From the NCBI GenBank assembly GCA_018434355.1, contig JAHDPL010000041.1, forward strand, positions 1 through 36,684: 36,684 nt of DNA. Reading direction: 5' to 3'. The stretch is from Sporomusaceae bacterium. Lineage in GTDB: Bacteria > Bacillota > Negativicutes > UBA1444. Under the pieces are notes generated by a model. The model was not told the DNA's origin, did not search any database, and saw only the letters and a program-made list of their open reading frames with translations. The position numbers and the translations under genes are program-made. Positions 27,297-36,178 of this stretch are shown piece by piece. How positions within the stretch are numbered: the first letter of the stretch is position 1; the number at the start of each line of letters is the position of its first letter.

Positions 27297-28700
27297 TCAG
27301 TCCAGGCTGAAGATCTTGCCGGGGTTCATGATCCGATTCGGGTCCAGCGCCAGTTTGATCGCTTTCATCATCTTCAGTTCCACCGGATTGCAGTATTTCT
27401 TCATCAAGGCCAAACGTTTGTAGCCGATTCCATGCTCACCGGACAACTTGCCGCCGAGCGAGTAAATGAATGCGTAGAGCTCATCCTGCAGCTGCGGCAA
27501 TATCTCCAGCCACTGATCCATCGGCATGTCTTCCTTCAGAATATCGGCATGCACGTTGCCATCGGCAGCATGAGCCGCAATATGGATGTTGACGCCGTAT
27601 TTCGCACCGAGTTCGGCGAACTTCTGCACAACGTCTGGAATGCAGGACATCGGGACCACCGTGTCTTCCGCCGAGAAAATCAGACTGCGGGCTCGATTGG
27701 CTTCGCCGAAGGATTTGCGCGCCTTCCATATCTTCACTGGATCGGCGACCAACACTTCCAACGCGCCATTTTCCGTGCACAGTTCGTCAATGAACACGCA
27801 CTGGTCGTCCAACACCTCTTCGTTATTGCCGTCAATCGACAGGATGACATAATAGCCTTTGTCACTGTGCGGCAACTTCTCATTAAGAAACGCCTCGGCG
27901 CAACGGATGCCCTTGTTGTCCATGAACTCGACGCAAAGCGGATGGATCGGCGACTGCATCACCTTGGCCACGATGTTGATCGCCGACTCCGCCGAAGGAA
28001 ACACTGCCAGCAGATCGACCACATGTTTCGAACGCGGAACCATTTTCAGCAGCACTTTGGTGACAACCCCCAGCGTTCCTTCCGATCCAATCATCAGCTG
28101 GGTCAAACCGTAGCCAGTCGAGTCCTTTTTCAGCTTGCCGCCCAGACTCACGACCTCGCCTTCCGGGGTTACAATTTCGAGGCCAAGGACATGTTGACGG
28201 GTAGTGCCGTATTTTACCGCTTTCAAGCCGCCGGCGTTGGTCGCGACATTGCCGCCGATAAACGAGCTGTCGGAGCTGCTTGGTTCCCCCGGATACAGAT
28301 AGCCTTTTTCCAGAGCGATTTTATGCACGTCGGCCGTGCGCACGCCCGGCTCCACGACCATCACCATATTGACCTCGTCGATCTCCAGCACTTGGTTCAT
28401 CCGCTCCGTCGACAGCACGATGCCGCCTTGATAAGCCACGGAAGCGCAGGCATAGCCGGACCCGGCGCCGCGCGGCACGACCGGGACCAGGCGACGATTC
28501 GCCAGTTTCAGGATTTCAGCGACTTCGGTGGCATTGGCCGGCAGCACGACAGCCTCCGGATAATGAACATACTTTTCGCCGGTCACCTCATCATGCGAAT
28601 ACGGTTCAAGTTTATCACGGTCCGTCCAGACATATTTTTCGCCGACAATTTGTTTCAATTCAGCGAGAGCGCTATCATCCAACGGATTATATGTATTCAT
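27297..28700 (-). CDS. FAD-binding oxidase, GlcD / D-lactate dehydrogenase type
   Basis: A 467-residue flavoprotein of the vanillyl-alcohol-oxidase/FAD_binding_4 family, which oxidises 2-hydroxyacids such as glycolate or D-lactate. The FAD-binding half has PRGAGSGYACASVAYQGGI and GEPSSSDSSFIGGNVATNAGG. The C-terminal domain ends with GEHGIGYKR and DPNRIMNPGKIF, as in GlcD. It has no iron-sulphur motif, and no glcE or glcF partner is adjacent. AGGAGG precedes the ATG by 4 nt. It lies between a KDG-kinase-like gene and gnd, which hints at sugar-acid metabolism; substrate unknown. Confidence 0.9.
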   Translation of the reverse strand: MNTYNPLDDSALAELKQIVGEKYVWTDRDKLEPYSHDEVTGEKYVHYPEAVVLPANATEVAEILKLANRRLVPVVPRGAGSGYACASVAYQGGIVLSTERMNQVLEIDEVNMVMVVEPGVRTADVHKIALEKGYLYPGEPSSSDSSFIGGNVATNAGGLKAVKYGTTRQHVLGLEIVTPEGEVVSLGGKLKKDSTGYGLTQLMIGSEGTLGVVTKVLLKMVPRSKHVVDLLAVFPSAESAINIVAKVMQSPIHPLCVEFMDNKGIRCAEAFLNEKLPHSDKGYYVILSIDGNNEEVLDDQCVFIDELCTENGALEVLVADPVKIWKARKSFGEANRARSLIFSAEDTVVPMSCIPDVVQKFAELGAKYGVNIHIAAHAADGNVHADILKEDMPMDQWLEILPQLQDELYAFIYSLGGKLSGEHGIGYKRLALMKKYCNPVELKMMKAIKLALDPNRIMNPGKIFSLD

Positions 28701-28801
28701 GTTGCCTCCTCTTATGGATACGGCGAAACGGATTTTATCAATCCGTCCCGCCGTCAATTCAACCTCATCCGTTATAGGAAAAGACCCGTTTTCGCATAAA
28801 A

Positions 28802-29887
28802 TCAGCGCTGGATTCGGGCCGACCCTCCAGCGGCGAAGGCGCGCACCTGCTCCAGGTTGGCCATCGTCGTATCACCGGGGAATGTTGTCAGTAGCGCGCC
28901 ATGCGCCCAACCCAGCCGAACCGATTCATCCGGTTCCATCCCGCTGAGCAGGCCATAGAACAGGCCGGAGGCAAATCCGTCGCCGCCGCCGACGCGGTCG
29001 TAAACGTCCAGTTCGGTTGTTGGCGCTATATAGGTTTTCCCGTTCATCCAGGCTACGGCGCTCCAGCTATGACGATTGGTAGAGTGAACTTCCCGCAGCG
29101 TGGTCGCCACGACTTTGATCTGCGGCAACTTGGCCACCACCTGGTCGATCATGCCGAAGAACGCGCTGGGATCAAGTTTGGATTTGGCGGCCACCTCCGG
29201 TCCGGGAATTCCCAGGCCCATCTGCAGATCCTCTTCATTGCCGACCAGGACGTCCACATTCTGCAGAATCCTTCCCAGAACCTCAACGGCCCGCTTTTGC
29301 CCGCCGACGATATTCCAGAGTTTGGCCCGGTAGTTCAGGTCGAAGGAAACAACGGCGCCGGCGGCTTTAGCCGCTTGCATCCCTTCGATGATGATTTCCG
29401 GCGTAGTCTCCGACAAAGCGGCAAAAATGCCGCCGCTGTGGAACCAGCGGACTCCATCGGCAAATATCCGGCTCCAGTCAAAATCGCCGGGTTTCAACAG
29501 ACCGCCCGCTTCATTCGAGCGGTTGTAGAACACGACCGGCGGACGGACGCCCTGGCCACGGTCGCTGTAGACCGTAGCCATGTTGGGTCCGTTGACTCCA
29601 TTATGCTTAAAATGCTTGTAAAACGGTTTGACTCCCATTGATTTCACCCTGTCGGCAATCAGCTCGCCAACGGGATAATCGACCATCGCTGTGGCAATCC
29701 CCGTCTTCAGGCCGAAACAATCCGCCAGGTTGGCTGCGCAGTTGTATTCGCCACCGCTGACGTGAATCTGGCATTCCGTCGCTTTGCGAAACGGAACCAC
29801 GCCCGTGTCCAGACGATGCACCAACGCGCCAATCGACAAAAAGTCCAGTGCGCCGTCAGGACGGATATTGAGACCGTTTGTACTCAT
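28802..29887 (-). CDS. PfkB-family sugar kinase, 2-keto-3-deoxygluconate kinase-like
   Basis: A 361-residue ribokinase-fold kinase. The N-terminal substrate region contains HVSGGEYNCAANLADCFG; the catalytic anion-hole motif VGGGDGFASG with the base Asp lies near the C terminus. The closest family resemblance is to KDG kinases, which phosphorylate 2-keto-3-deoxygluconate, but fructokinase-like specificity is not excluded. GGAGGGG precedes the ATG. It starts 45 nt after the decarboxylase stop, consistent with cotranscription. KDPG aldolase (eda) is not in the window. Confidence 0.82.
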   Translation of the reverse strand: MSTNGLNIRPDGALDFLSIGALVHRLDTGVVPFRKATECQIHVSGGEYNCAANLADCFGLKTGIATAMVDYPVGELIADRVKSMGVKPFYKHFKHNGVNGPNMATVYSDRGQGVRPPVVFYNRSNEAGGLLKPGDFDWSRIFADGVRWFHSGGIFAALSETTPEIIIEGMQAAKAAGAVVSFDLNYRAKLWNIVGGQKRAVEVLGRILQNVDVLVGNEEDLQMGLGIPGPEVAAKSKLDPSAFFGMIDQVVAKLPQIKVVATTLREVHSTNRHSWSAVAWMNGKTYIAPTTELDVYDRVGGGDGFASGLFYGLLSGMEPDESVRLGWAHGALLTTFPGDTTMANLEQVRAFAAGGSARIQR

Positions 29888-29932
29888 GTTTTCCCCTCCT
29901 CCGTTATTCTTATCGTTCGGGGGCGTCAATCA

Positions 29933-31090
29933 TCAGACCGCAGTATCAAGCTGGATAACGTCCCCTAATTGCTCCCATACGATCACTTTGGCTTTGGAAA
30001 ATCCGTTGAAGGTCGTCGCCGAGGCCGAACTGTAAGAACCAATGTCCGGCACCAGTAGTAAGTCATCCACATCTAGGCGGACCGTTTCCTTCTCGCGGAA
30101 AATCACATCGAACGAATCGCAGCTTGGTCCTGCAAAAGTTGCTGAAATCAAGGGTTCATCCTTGAACGACAGCAATTCGTAGTCCCAGTGGTCAAAAATC
30201 ACGCCGGAAAAAGTGCCATAAATCCCTTCGTCAAGGAAATACCAATCCTGATTGTCACGGTGTTGCTTGCCAATCACCCGGGTAATCAACTTGACCGCCG
30301 TGCCGCAGATAAACCGACCGGGTTCCGCCCAGATTTCAATTGATGGAAAATACTCATCCAGTGCGTTATTGATCGAGCTGAAAATAGCCTGGATGTTGAT
30401 TTTTTCACTTCCAGGCGCCCGGATCGGGAACCCGCCGCCAATATCGAGAATCCTCAGATTCATGCCGTGGGTCATCGCCTCATCAAACAAGCCACGACAC
30501 AACTTGATGGCATTAAGATAAGCATGATGCTGCGTCGCCTGACTGCCGACATGAAATGCCAGCCCGGCGACATCAAGACCACAGTCGCGGGCCTTAAGCA
30601 ACAATCGCATCACATCGGCCGGCTCCGCGCCAAATTTTTTATTCAGATCGATCAACGCTTCCGGATTTTGCATGCGCACTCGCACCAAAACTCCGGCTCC
30701 CGGCGCAACACGTGCCATTTTTTCAATCTCGGGTTCACTGTCCACCATATAATATGATATTCCCGCCTGTCCGGCCGTTTCGATGCTGTGCACCGGTTTG
30801 ATCGGATTTGCGAACACCATCCGGTCGCCACCGATACCCATTTCCTGCAACTGGAAAATCTCGCCGTCCGACGCAACATCGAAACAAGACCCCAGGTCCT
30901 TCAGCGTGCGGACAATCCGTTCGTCCGGATTTGCCTTGACCGCATAATGAATGTTGACCCGGGGCATAAATTCCTTCAAGGTGCGGTAATTGCGTTTTAC
31001 CTGTTCGACCGACATAACCAGCAGCGGCGTGCCAAATTGCTCCGCCAACCGTTTGACATCGGTCTGGGATAGATGAAATTCCTTTTGCAT
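29933..31090 (-). CDS. Lysine/ornithine decarboxylase, fold III PLP type
   Basis: A 385-residue alanine-racemase-fold decarboxylase. PLP-binding Lys52 is in HYAVKANP, the glycine loop is LDIGGGFP, and GPSCDSFD carries the active-site Cys. WYFLDEGIYGTFSG and SATTFNGF are also conserved. The sequence resembles, from memory, the bifunctional lysine/ornithine decarboxylase of Selenomonas ruminantium, whose cadaverine is linked to peptidoglycan. Either lysine or ornithine could be preferred here. GGGGAG precedes the ATG; a start 22 codons upstream lies on the promoter and is rejected. First gene of a likely four-gene unit. Confidence 0.88.
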   Translation of the reverse strand: MQKEFHLSQTDVKRLAEQFGTPLLVMSVEQVKRNYRTLKEFMPRVNIHYAVKANPDERIVRTLKDLGSCFDVASDGEIFQLQEMGIGGDRMVFANPIKPVHSIETAGQAGISYYMVDSEPEIEKMARVAPGAGVLVRVRMQNPEALIDLNKKFGAEPADVMRLLLKARDCGLDVAGLAFHVGSQATQHHAYLNAIKLCRGLFDEAMTHGMNLRILDIGGGFPIRAPGSEKINIQAIFSSINNALDEYFPSIEIWAEPGRFICGTAVKLITRVIGKQHRDNQDWYFLDEGIYGTFSGVIFDHWDYELLSFKDEPLISATFAGPSCDSFDVIFREKETVRLDVDDLLLVPDIGSYSSASATTFNGFSKAKVIVWEQLGDVIQLDTAV

Positions 31091-31138
31091 ATCCACTCCC
31101 CTTTTACGCTTTGTTCCAATGGGCAAAAACCCGATATG

Positions 31139-31166
31139 ATTGTACCATATCAGCAAAAAACTGCAA
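31139..31166 (-). promoter_or_regulatory. Promoter of the decarboxylase operon
   Basis: TTGCAG (31161-31166), 16 bp, and TACAAT (31139-31144) preceded by TGG on the minus strand, about 50 nt before the decarboxylase ATG and just after the VanW-protein stop. Confidence 0.65.
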
Positions 31167-31184
31167 CAAAAAAATCTTGTCTGC

Positions 31185-32504
31185 TTACTTGCCGCTGGAG
31201 TCTGAATCTTTGCGGGTTCCTACCCGCACAATGCGGTTGCGTCCTTCAAACTCGTCCGTGGATATCGTTTCACGGGAAAGTTCCTTCTCGCCTTGCAGCT
31301 TTGCGCGTTGCACGGTAATTGAGAACGCAGGCTTTCCCTCATCGTCGACAACCTCATCGCCAACTGGCAATAATGGGTCTTGCACAATCAAGGTATGGGG
31401 CGTACGAACCTGTTTCTCTACAGTTTCGATCCGCACAACAGTAGCCGGTTTTGCCTTTTGGCCATAAATGCGGACTTCCAGTCTGTCATCATCCACAATG
31501 CTTTTGATGTATACGGGAAAGGCCGAGCGACTCTTTAGTTTCAGATCAATCTGCCCATCCGCCACCGTCGCGTCCAGTCCTAACGGAACATAACCCGGTG
31601 GTTGAAAATGGGCGCTACGTTCCAACACTATAAAGTCTGCCAGCAATGCAGCATTGTAAAATGTGCTGGAAACCTGACATACGCCACCGCCCCAGTCCAT
31701 CACGATTCCGGTGCTTGCCATCGTCGGCGCCATGCGATACCCTGCTTCCGGCAACCGCGCACCAACCCGCTCGTTGAACGAAACCACTTCATCGCTTTTT
31801 ATCAGCATGCCATTCAGCTTGCTTGCCGCAATCCGGATGTTATGAGTCCGATCTTCATCATTGACGTCAAAGGTCGTCGTAAAAGCTGCCAATAGCCCAT
31901 CGATTCCCTGCAAGTCAGACGCTCGGACAGCAGGCGGCATTTTTTTGACAATCAGGTCCACCGTCGCCAATTTGCCGTCGCTAACCGCCTGCGCCGCTTT
32001 CAACAGTGTTGCAGCAACATCAACCTCTATGCCGGTAACTTCCTTTTCAATGCGAATCGCATTATGCGACTCACTCAGCACCGCATCCTGAGGACGACGA
32101 TTTTGACTAGCCGCAATCTCTGAAATAAAAGAACGAAGTTTGTCCTGATCCGGCGCCAAACCCAATGCAATCGTTTTGCCGCCGTTGCTAGTTACAAATT
32201 GGCTTTCCAGTCTTTCCAACCAGTTTCCGGTCCGTCCAACTCCATAGGCACGACGAACCAGACCGGCCGCCTGCGGCCTAATACTGACAACGTCCCAGGA
32301 CACTTCCCACTTCTTATCATCCATTTGTAAAATCAGCAGAGGTTCGGACTGTCGTCGCAATAACGCCTGCGCCACCAGTTTTTCCGCTTCCCCCACCGAT
32401 AGGCCGCCAACAGGAACTTCTGCCAGACTAAGGCCGCGACAGAGCATGTCGGAATAAACCAATGCAATGTCATTGGCTGCCAACAATACTCCACCCATTA
32501 GCAA
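31185..32504 (-). CDS. VanW-family protein with YoaR-like and G5 domains
   Basis: An envelope protein of about 440 residues. A hydrophobic N-terminal anchor leads into a YoaR-type putative peptidoglycan-binding region (about 25-190). The VanW domain follows (about 215-330, with SFNERVGARLPEAGYR and DWGGGVCQVSSTFYNAAL), then a C-terminal G5 domain (about 350-430). Molecular function is unknown; the layout suggests cell-wall association. The start is uncertain. The first standard start is TTG 32502-32504 without a ribosome site, but the open frame extends 18 codons upstream and would complete a membrane anchor if it began at ATT 32538-32540 near a GGGAG. Confidence 0.82.
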   Translation of the reverse strand: MLMGGVLLAANDIALVYSDMLCRGLSLAEVPVGGLSVGEAEKLVAQALLRRQSEPLLILQMDDKKWEVSWDVVSIRPQAAGLVRRAYGVGRTGNWLERLESQFVTSNGGKTIALGLAPDQDKLRSFISEIAASQNRRPQDAVLSESHNAIRIEKEVTGIEVDVAATLLKAAQAVSDGKLATVDLIVKKMPPAVRASDLQGIDGLLAAFTTTFDVNDEDRTHNIRIAASKLNGMLIKSDEVVSFNERVGARLPEAGYRMAPTMASTGIVMDWGGGVCQVSSTFYNAALLADFIVLERSAHFQPPGYVPLGLDATVADGQIDLKLKSRSAFPVYIKSIVDDDRLEVRIYGQKAKPATVVRIETVEKQVRTPHTLIVQDPLLPVGDEVVDDEGKPAFSITVQRAKLQGEKELSRETISTDEFEGRNRIVRVGTRKDSDSSGK

Positions 32505-32575
32505 GATCAGCAGGAAAAAACTGAAGAATCGCGTGTAAATGCACTCCCATCGGATTCAAGGTACTTGGACAGATT

Positions 32576-32603
32576 GAGAATCCCCGCAGATGCGGGGATT
32601 CTC
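32576..32603 (-). terminator. Terminator after the PRC-barrel gene
   Basis: A perfect 12-bp inverted repeat (GAGAATCCCCGC and GCGGGGATTCTC) with a 4-nt loop, 20 nt after the PRC-barrel stop. Its minus-strand T content downstream is low, so termination may be partial. Confidence 0.6.
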
Positions 32604-32623
32604 CTTAGTGCTAAGTTGCGCGT

Positions 32624-33385
32624 TTACAGGCGCAAATTCATCGTCAGTTCAATCATCTTATCTTCTTCCCTGATGCGTTGCAGAATTTCTTCCGTGATCT
32701 CACTACCCTGTTCAATGATTACACTGCCATCCGCACCAGTAATCCGCCGATTCACCCGTTTGCCAAGCAAGTAACGTCTTTGTTTCTCTTCAAACAGTTG
32801 CGCTGCATCATCGCTGGCAACCGGCGTCGGTTGCAGCGCCGCCTGTGTTACGACCGACTCATTCATGGAATATGGCGCCGTCGCAGCTTGTCGAATGCCC
32901 ATTGCCCCCCGACCGGTAGGATCTACCGCTTCGTTGATGATCAATACATCTTTGCCGAACGTCACAATCTGCTGGACCGGAATCAAAATCCGTTCGCCGA
33001 TGCTTTCTTCGACTTCGCAGGTATTGATGCGACCCGATTCATCAATCGCGATTTCCACGACTTTGCCGCCCATATGGCCTGAACGCGTCAATGTCCGGGA
33101 TCCGATTACCTTGACGCCAGCCGACATCAGTTGTTCAATCCGTGGAAGTGTGGAGACGGGAATGAGATTGCTGGTTCCTTCGACTGTTACCGCCGATTCA
33201 CCCAGGCCGGTAATTGCATTGAACGGCAATACTTTGGCGCCGAGATACCAAGAACCGTCGTCAACGACCAATGCCACCACCGCGCCCTGTGAAGCGTCAA
33301 TCACCAGGTCTTTCACCGTGCCGACCTGCTTCCCTTCACTGATACTGATTACCGGCAGTCTAAGAATGTCCGCGCTCTTTTTCAT
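32624..33385 (-). CDS. Double PRC-barrel domain protein
   Basis: A 253-residue soluble protein with two PRC-barrel domains. The first is about 4-75 (LRLPVISISEGKQVGTVKDLVIDASQG); the second is about 88-155 (SAGVKVIGSRTLTRSGHMGGKVVEIAIDESG). A charged C-terminal helix region (EEKQRRYLLGKRVNRRI) follows. PRC barrels occur in photosynthetic, RNA-processing (RimM) and sporulation (YlmC/YmxH) proteins as binding modules; the partner here is unknown. The ATG has GGAGGG 6 nt upstream. It follows the acidic membrane protein by about 20 nt and is probably cotranscribed. Confidence 0.82.
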   Translation of the reverse strand: MKKSADILRLPVISISEGKQVGTVKDLVIDASQGAVVALVVDDGSWYLGAKVLPFNAITGLGESAVTVEGTSNLIPVSTLPRIEQLMSAGVKVIGSRTLTRSGHMGGKVVEIAIDESGRINTCEVEESIGERILIPVQQIVTFGKDVLIINEAVDPTGRGAMGIRQAATAPYSMNESVVTQAALQPTPVASDDAAQLFEEKQRRYLLGKRVNRRITGADGSVIIEQGSEITEEILQRIREEDKMIELTMNLRL

Positions 33386-33408
33386 CAATAACCCTCCACA
33401 CTAAATAA

Positions 33409-34608
33409 TTAAGATTGCACACGGTCTCCCGCTAATAACCCCTGTTCTATCTCCGCCTGCCATTCTGCCGGCACCTGTTCAAACGGCAGTCCTGGAGAAC
33501 CGCGTTCGATCAGCAGATCACGCAACAATTGCAAGAAGTTCAATTTTTGGGTAAAAGTCCCTGCAAGCCTCGGTTCCTGATGAATCGCCGGCAATCGCAC
33601 GACTTCCGACAATTCATCGATTGCAGCTTCATACTGTCCCTGGCTCTGCAAGGTGCTGACGATTTCGGCAACGACCATTGGCATTGCCTGGCTGTCGGCA
33701 TATAATCCCCGAATCAAACGAAACGTCATCAGTGCCCCGGCGGTATTTCCCTGCGAACGCTGGGCAAAAGAGAACTCCAACAAATCTTCCAGCGAATCTG
33801 ACGCCGGTTGCGGCTCTGCTAGCGGAGGCGCTTCGACAGGCTCCGCGGGGAACGCTTCTTCTTCGGTCGGCAAGGCTTCGGCCAACTCTGCAAGTTCAGC
33901 CTCATCCTGGCTGTCTGCACGGTCATCCGGTTCCATGTTTTCCAGTTCAATCAAAAATGCATCGGAAATCGCCGCTACGTCTTGCACGGATACCCATTCC
34001 AGTTCCGGTTGCTCCGCTGCCACCACAATTGCGTCTTTCTCAGCTTCGGCAGCTTCGGAAACCTCGACAGTTTCGATCACTGCTTCCGGAACCGGATCTG
34101 GCGCTACTTCTGGCGATAAAATCACAGTTTGTATCACTTCAGGAACAGCCTCTTCAACTATTGCGCTTTCTGCAGGCATTTCAACCATGTCCGTTCGGCT
34201 CTGGGTTTCGATTGATTCTTTGACAGCTTCCTGCCATTCAGTTTTAGGTAATAAGGGTGCTGCCGTCTCTGCCGGCGGCGTCCATGTCACAGCTTGCGTG
34301 ACAGGTTCCATGAGAGTTTCGCCATTAGCCGATACAGCCGTCATCTGCTGAGGTTGCTGTTTGGCGTCGAATGCGGTAGCCAACCAGGCAAACCCGACCG
34401 CGCTGACCAAAGAAATGCCAACGGACCCCAAGAAACCTGCAGTTTGAAAAAACAAGCCAGGCAATACCAAAGAAACCAACCAAGCGAACACAACCAACAA
34501 AATCAGCAGTGCTCCTGATAGATGAATGTGAAATATCATTGCTGTCAGCTTATAGATTCCGAACGTCACCACAACGATGGCAATCAATGGAACCAAAAAA
34601 AACTCCAC
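33409..34608 (-). CDS. Uncharacterised membrane protein with an acidic linker and TPR-like tail
   Basis: A 399-residue protein I do not recognise. Three membrane helices (about 3-20, 29-53 and 57-80) are followed by a long, very acidic Glu/Ala/Pro/Val-rich linker (about 85-265). A helical C-terminal region (about 270-390, LLEFSFAQRSQGNTAGALMTFRLI ...) looks like degenerate tetratricopeptide repeats, a protein-binding fold. The start is GTG with AGGAGG 6 nt upstream. It precedes the PRC-barrel gene and is oriented with the VanW gene. An envelope scaffold is possible but unproven. Confidence 0.6.
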   Translation of the reverse strand: MEFFLVPLIAIVVVTFGIYKLTAMIFHIHLSGALLILLVVFAWLVSLVLPGLFFQTAGFLGSVGISLVSAVGFAWLATAFDAKQQPQQMTAVSANGETLMEPVTQAVTWTPPAETAAPLLPKTEWQEAVKESIETQSRTDMVEMPAESAIVEEAVPEVIQTVILSPEVAPDPVPEAVIETVEVSEAAEAEKDAIVVAAEQPELEWVSVQDVAAISDAFLIELENMEPDDRADSQDEAELAELAEALPTEEEAFPAEPVEAPPLAEPQPASDSLEDLLEFSFAQRSQGNTAGALMTFRLIRGLYADSQAMPMVVAEIVSTLQSQGQYEAAIDELSEVVRLPAIHQEPRLAGTFTQKLNFLQLLRDLLIERGSPGLPFEQVPAEWQAEIEQGLLAGDRVQS

Positions 34609-34720
34609 CCAGTTCCTCCTGCATGTTGTTTTATAATTAACTACATCCTTGTTTCAGCTTCGACACAATTTCCAAATTTCCTTTTTCTCGCTGAAGAAAT
34701 TCACCGAAAAACACAGTATT

Positions 34721-35596
34721 TTATAATGCGCCCTCCAACGGTGGTCGAAACTCTGTTTCCGGCATGAGCAACAACTCGTCAATTTTCTCGAGCAATCGCG
34801 CTTTGTCCAAGGGCAACCGACCATGAACCCAGGCGTAGTTGGAATGATGATCGCTAAACAGCTGCGTCGCTTCCACAGTTAAGTTATCGATGAATAAGCG
34901 TGTTTCCCATAGTGCCTGATGCGGTCCGAGCAGATGGAATTCCCCTTTTTGATACGACTCAAACAGCGGCGTTCCTGGCATGGGAATCAGCGTTCGCAAC
35001 CGGATAAAATCCGGATTGATCGCGTTCAAGACTCTTGCGCTTTCTAACGCATGCTCGCGCGTGCGTTCCTGTCCGCCGATCCCGATTAGTACATATTCAC
35101 TCAGTTCCATACCTGCCTGGATTACTTTGCGACCGGCTGCAACGATTTGTTCGGCGGTCGACCCTTTGCAAATACGCTTCAACGTCACGTCATCGCCGCT
35201 TTCCATGCCGGAATGAATCCGGTCGAGTCCGGCTTCGCGCAGCGCGGTCAATTCTTCAAGCGATTTCAGGTTAAGAAACTGAGCCGACCCATACATGGTA
35301 ATCCGGGACAAACGGGGAAACAGTTGTCGCGCATAGCTAAGAATTTCAACCAGTTCTCCTGTTTTCATCAAGATTGTATTCCCGTCAGGCAAAAAAAGAC
35401 TCTGGACATTTTCTCCATAGTACTCGCGAGCCGAATTCAAATCTTGCCGGATATCGGCCACCGGACGGATTCGGAATGTCTTGTCTTTGTACATCGCGCA
35501 AAATGTGCAGCGATTGTGCGGACAGCCGATTGTGCATTGAATCAGAAGGCTGTGCGACTCGCTCGGCGGACGGTATATGGTTCCTTCGTAACGCAT
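34721..35596 (-). CDS. Radical SAM protein
   Basis: A 291-residue radical S-adenosylmethionine protein. The 4Fe-4S cluster motif is CPHNRCTFC (C-x4-C-x2-C) followed by AMYKDK. Further along are the SAM-binding GGE-like segment, MESGDDVTLKRICKG, and IGIGGQERTREHA. It resembles HemN/elongator-like B12-independent radical SAM proteins of unknown reaction. The second ATG (35594-35596) is chosen because GGGG lies 7 nt upstream; the first ATG, two codons earlier, abuts that site. No maturation partner or precursor peptide is adjacent. Confidence 0.85.
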   Translation of the reverse strand: MRYEGTIYRPPSESHSLLIQCTIGCPHNRCTFCAMYKDKTFRIRPVADIRQDLNSAREYYGENVQSLFLPDGNTILMKTGELVEILSYARQLFPRLSRITMYGSAQFLNLKSLEELTALREAGLDRIHSGMESGDDVTLKRICKGSTAEQIVAAGRKVIQAGMELSEYVLIGIGGQERTREHALESARVLNAINPDFIRLRTLIPMPGTPLFESYQKGEFHLLGPHQALWETRLFIDNLTVEATQLFSDHHSNYAWVHGRLPLDKARLLEKIDELLLMPETEFRPPLEGAL

Positions 35597-35652
35597 GCGC
35601 ATTCCCCTTCCTGTCCATTAGTAAAGTTTCACGGCCAATGATTGTTTACTCC

Positions 35653-35681
35653 ATTATAATGACAATCCTGTTGCTCTGCTA
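35653..35681 (-). promoter_or_regulatory. Possible promoter of the radical SAM gene
   Basis: A perfect TATAAT (35653-35658) on the minus strand about 55 nt before the start codon, with only a poor -35 (TAGCAG at 17 bp). Confidence 0.38.
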
Positions 35682-35804
35682 CAGGCAAATGCATTTTTGA
35701 CCAAAAATCTTAATATGGGGCGCATTGCGAACAATGCCATGGCGCCGCGAAGTCCATTTAAGAAAAACATTATTCCTTTCGAAAAATATTTTCACTTTTT
35801 CTAT

Positions 35805-35833
35805 TGACACATCCAAAAGCCTTTGCGATAATG
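35805..35833 (+). promoter_or_regulatory. Promoter of the T-box / ilv operon
   Basis: TTGACA (35805-35810), a 17-bp spacer and GATAAT (35828-35833) on the plus strand. Initiation near 35840 would produce the full T-box leader. Confidence 0.75.
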
Positions 35834-35839
35834 TATACA

Positions 35840-36150
35840 AAATCCGACACAATTTCATCATTGTTTTTGAAATGTGATGATTGGGAGCGGAATAATAGCA
35901 AGTCCGTTTCAGAGAGCCGGTGGTTGGTGTGAACCGGTGCGGCGCGATTATTCTAAATCACCCAGGAACAGCTTGCCGAACCCGTGACAAATTTTTTGTC
36001 GCGGTGTTGTAGGTCAAGACGCAGGACCTGCGTTAAGGGACAGCCGGTGATGGCCGGTGGAATGAGAGAAAATTCAGGGTGGTACCGCGGGAACTCCCGC
36101 CCCTGACGTTACGTTTAACTACGTTGCGTCAGGGGCGTTTTGTTTTTCCG
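35840..36150 (+). promoter_or_regulatory. T-box leader (probable isoleucine specifier)
   Basis: A tRNA-sensing leader upstream of branched-chain amino acid genes. The conserved T-box sequence GGGTGGTACCGCG is at 36077-36089, followed by the antiterminator/terminator pair. In Stem I, TGGG (35882-35885) pairs with CCCA (35961-35964), and AATAAT (35891-35896) pairs with ATTATT (35947-35952). This leaves an internal loop whose 3' side contains A-ATC-A, so ATC at 35957-35959 is the likely specifier for tRNA-Ile. Uncharged tRNA-Ile should favour read-through. This explains the roughly 575-nt stretch between protein genes; the part left of 35800 shows nothing else clear. Confidence 0.9.
36098..36147 (+). 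terminator. T-box-controlled terminator
   Basis: CGCCCCTGACG (36098-36108) and CGTCAGGGGCG (36127-36137) form an 11-bp stem, followed by TTTTGTTTTT. Its 5' arm overlaps the region used by the T-box antiterminator. Confidence 0.9.
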
Positions 36151-36178
36151 GCTCAATAACTGCGAAGGGGGATTTATC

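Noticed and set aside
27432-28799. Long plus-strand open frame (about 455 codons) opposite the GlcD-like oxidase
   Set aside because: It is antisense to a clearly conserved flavoprotein, is rich in His/Arg/Gln as expected for a shadow frame, has no ribosome site, and shows no recognisable domain.
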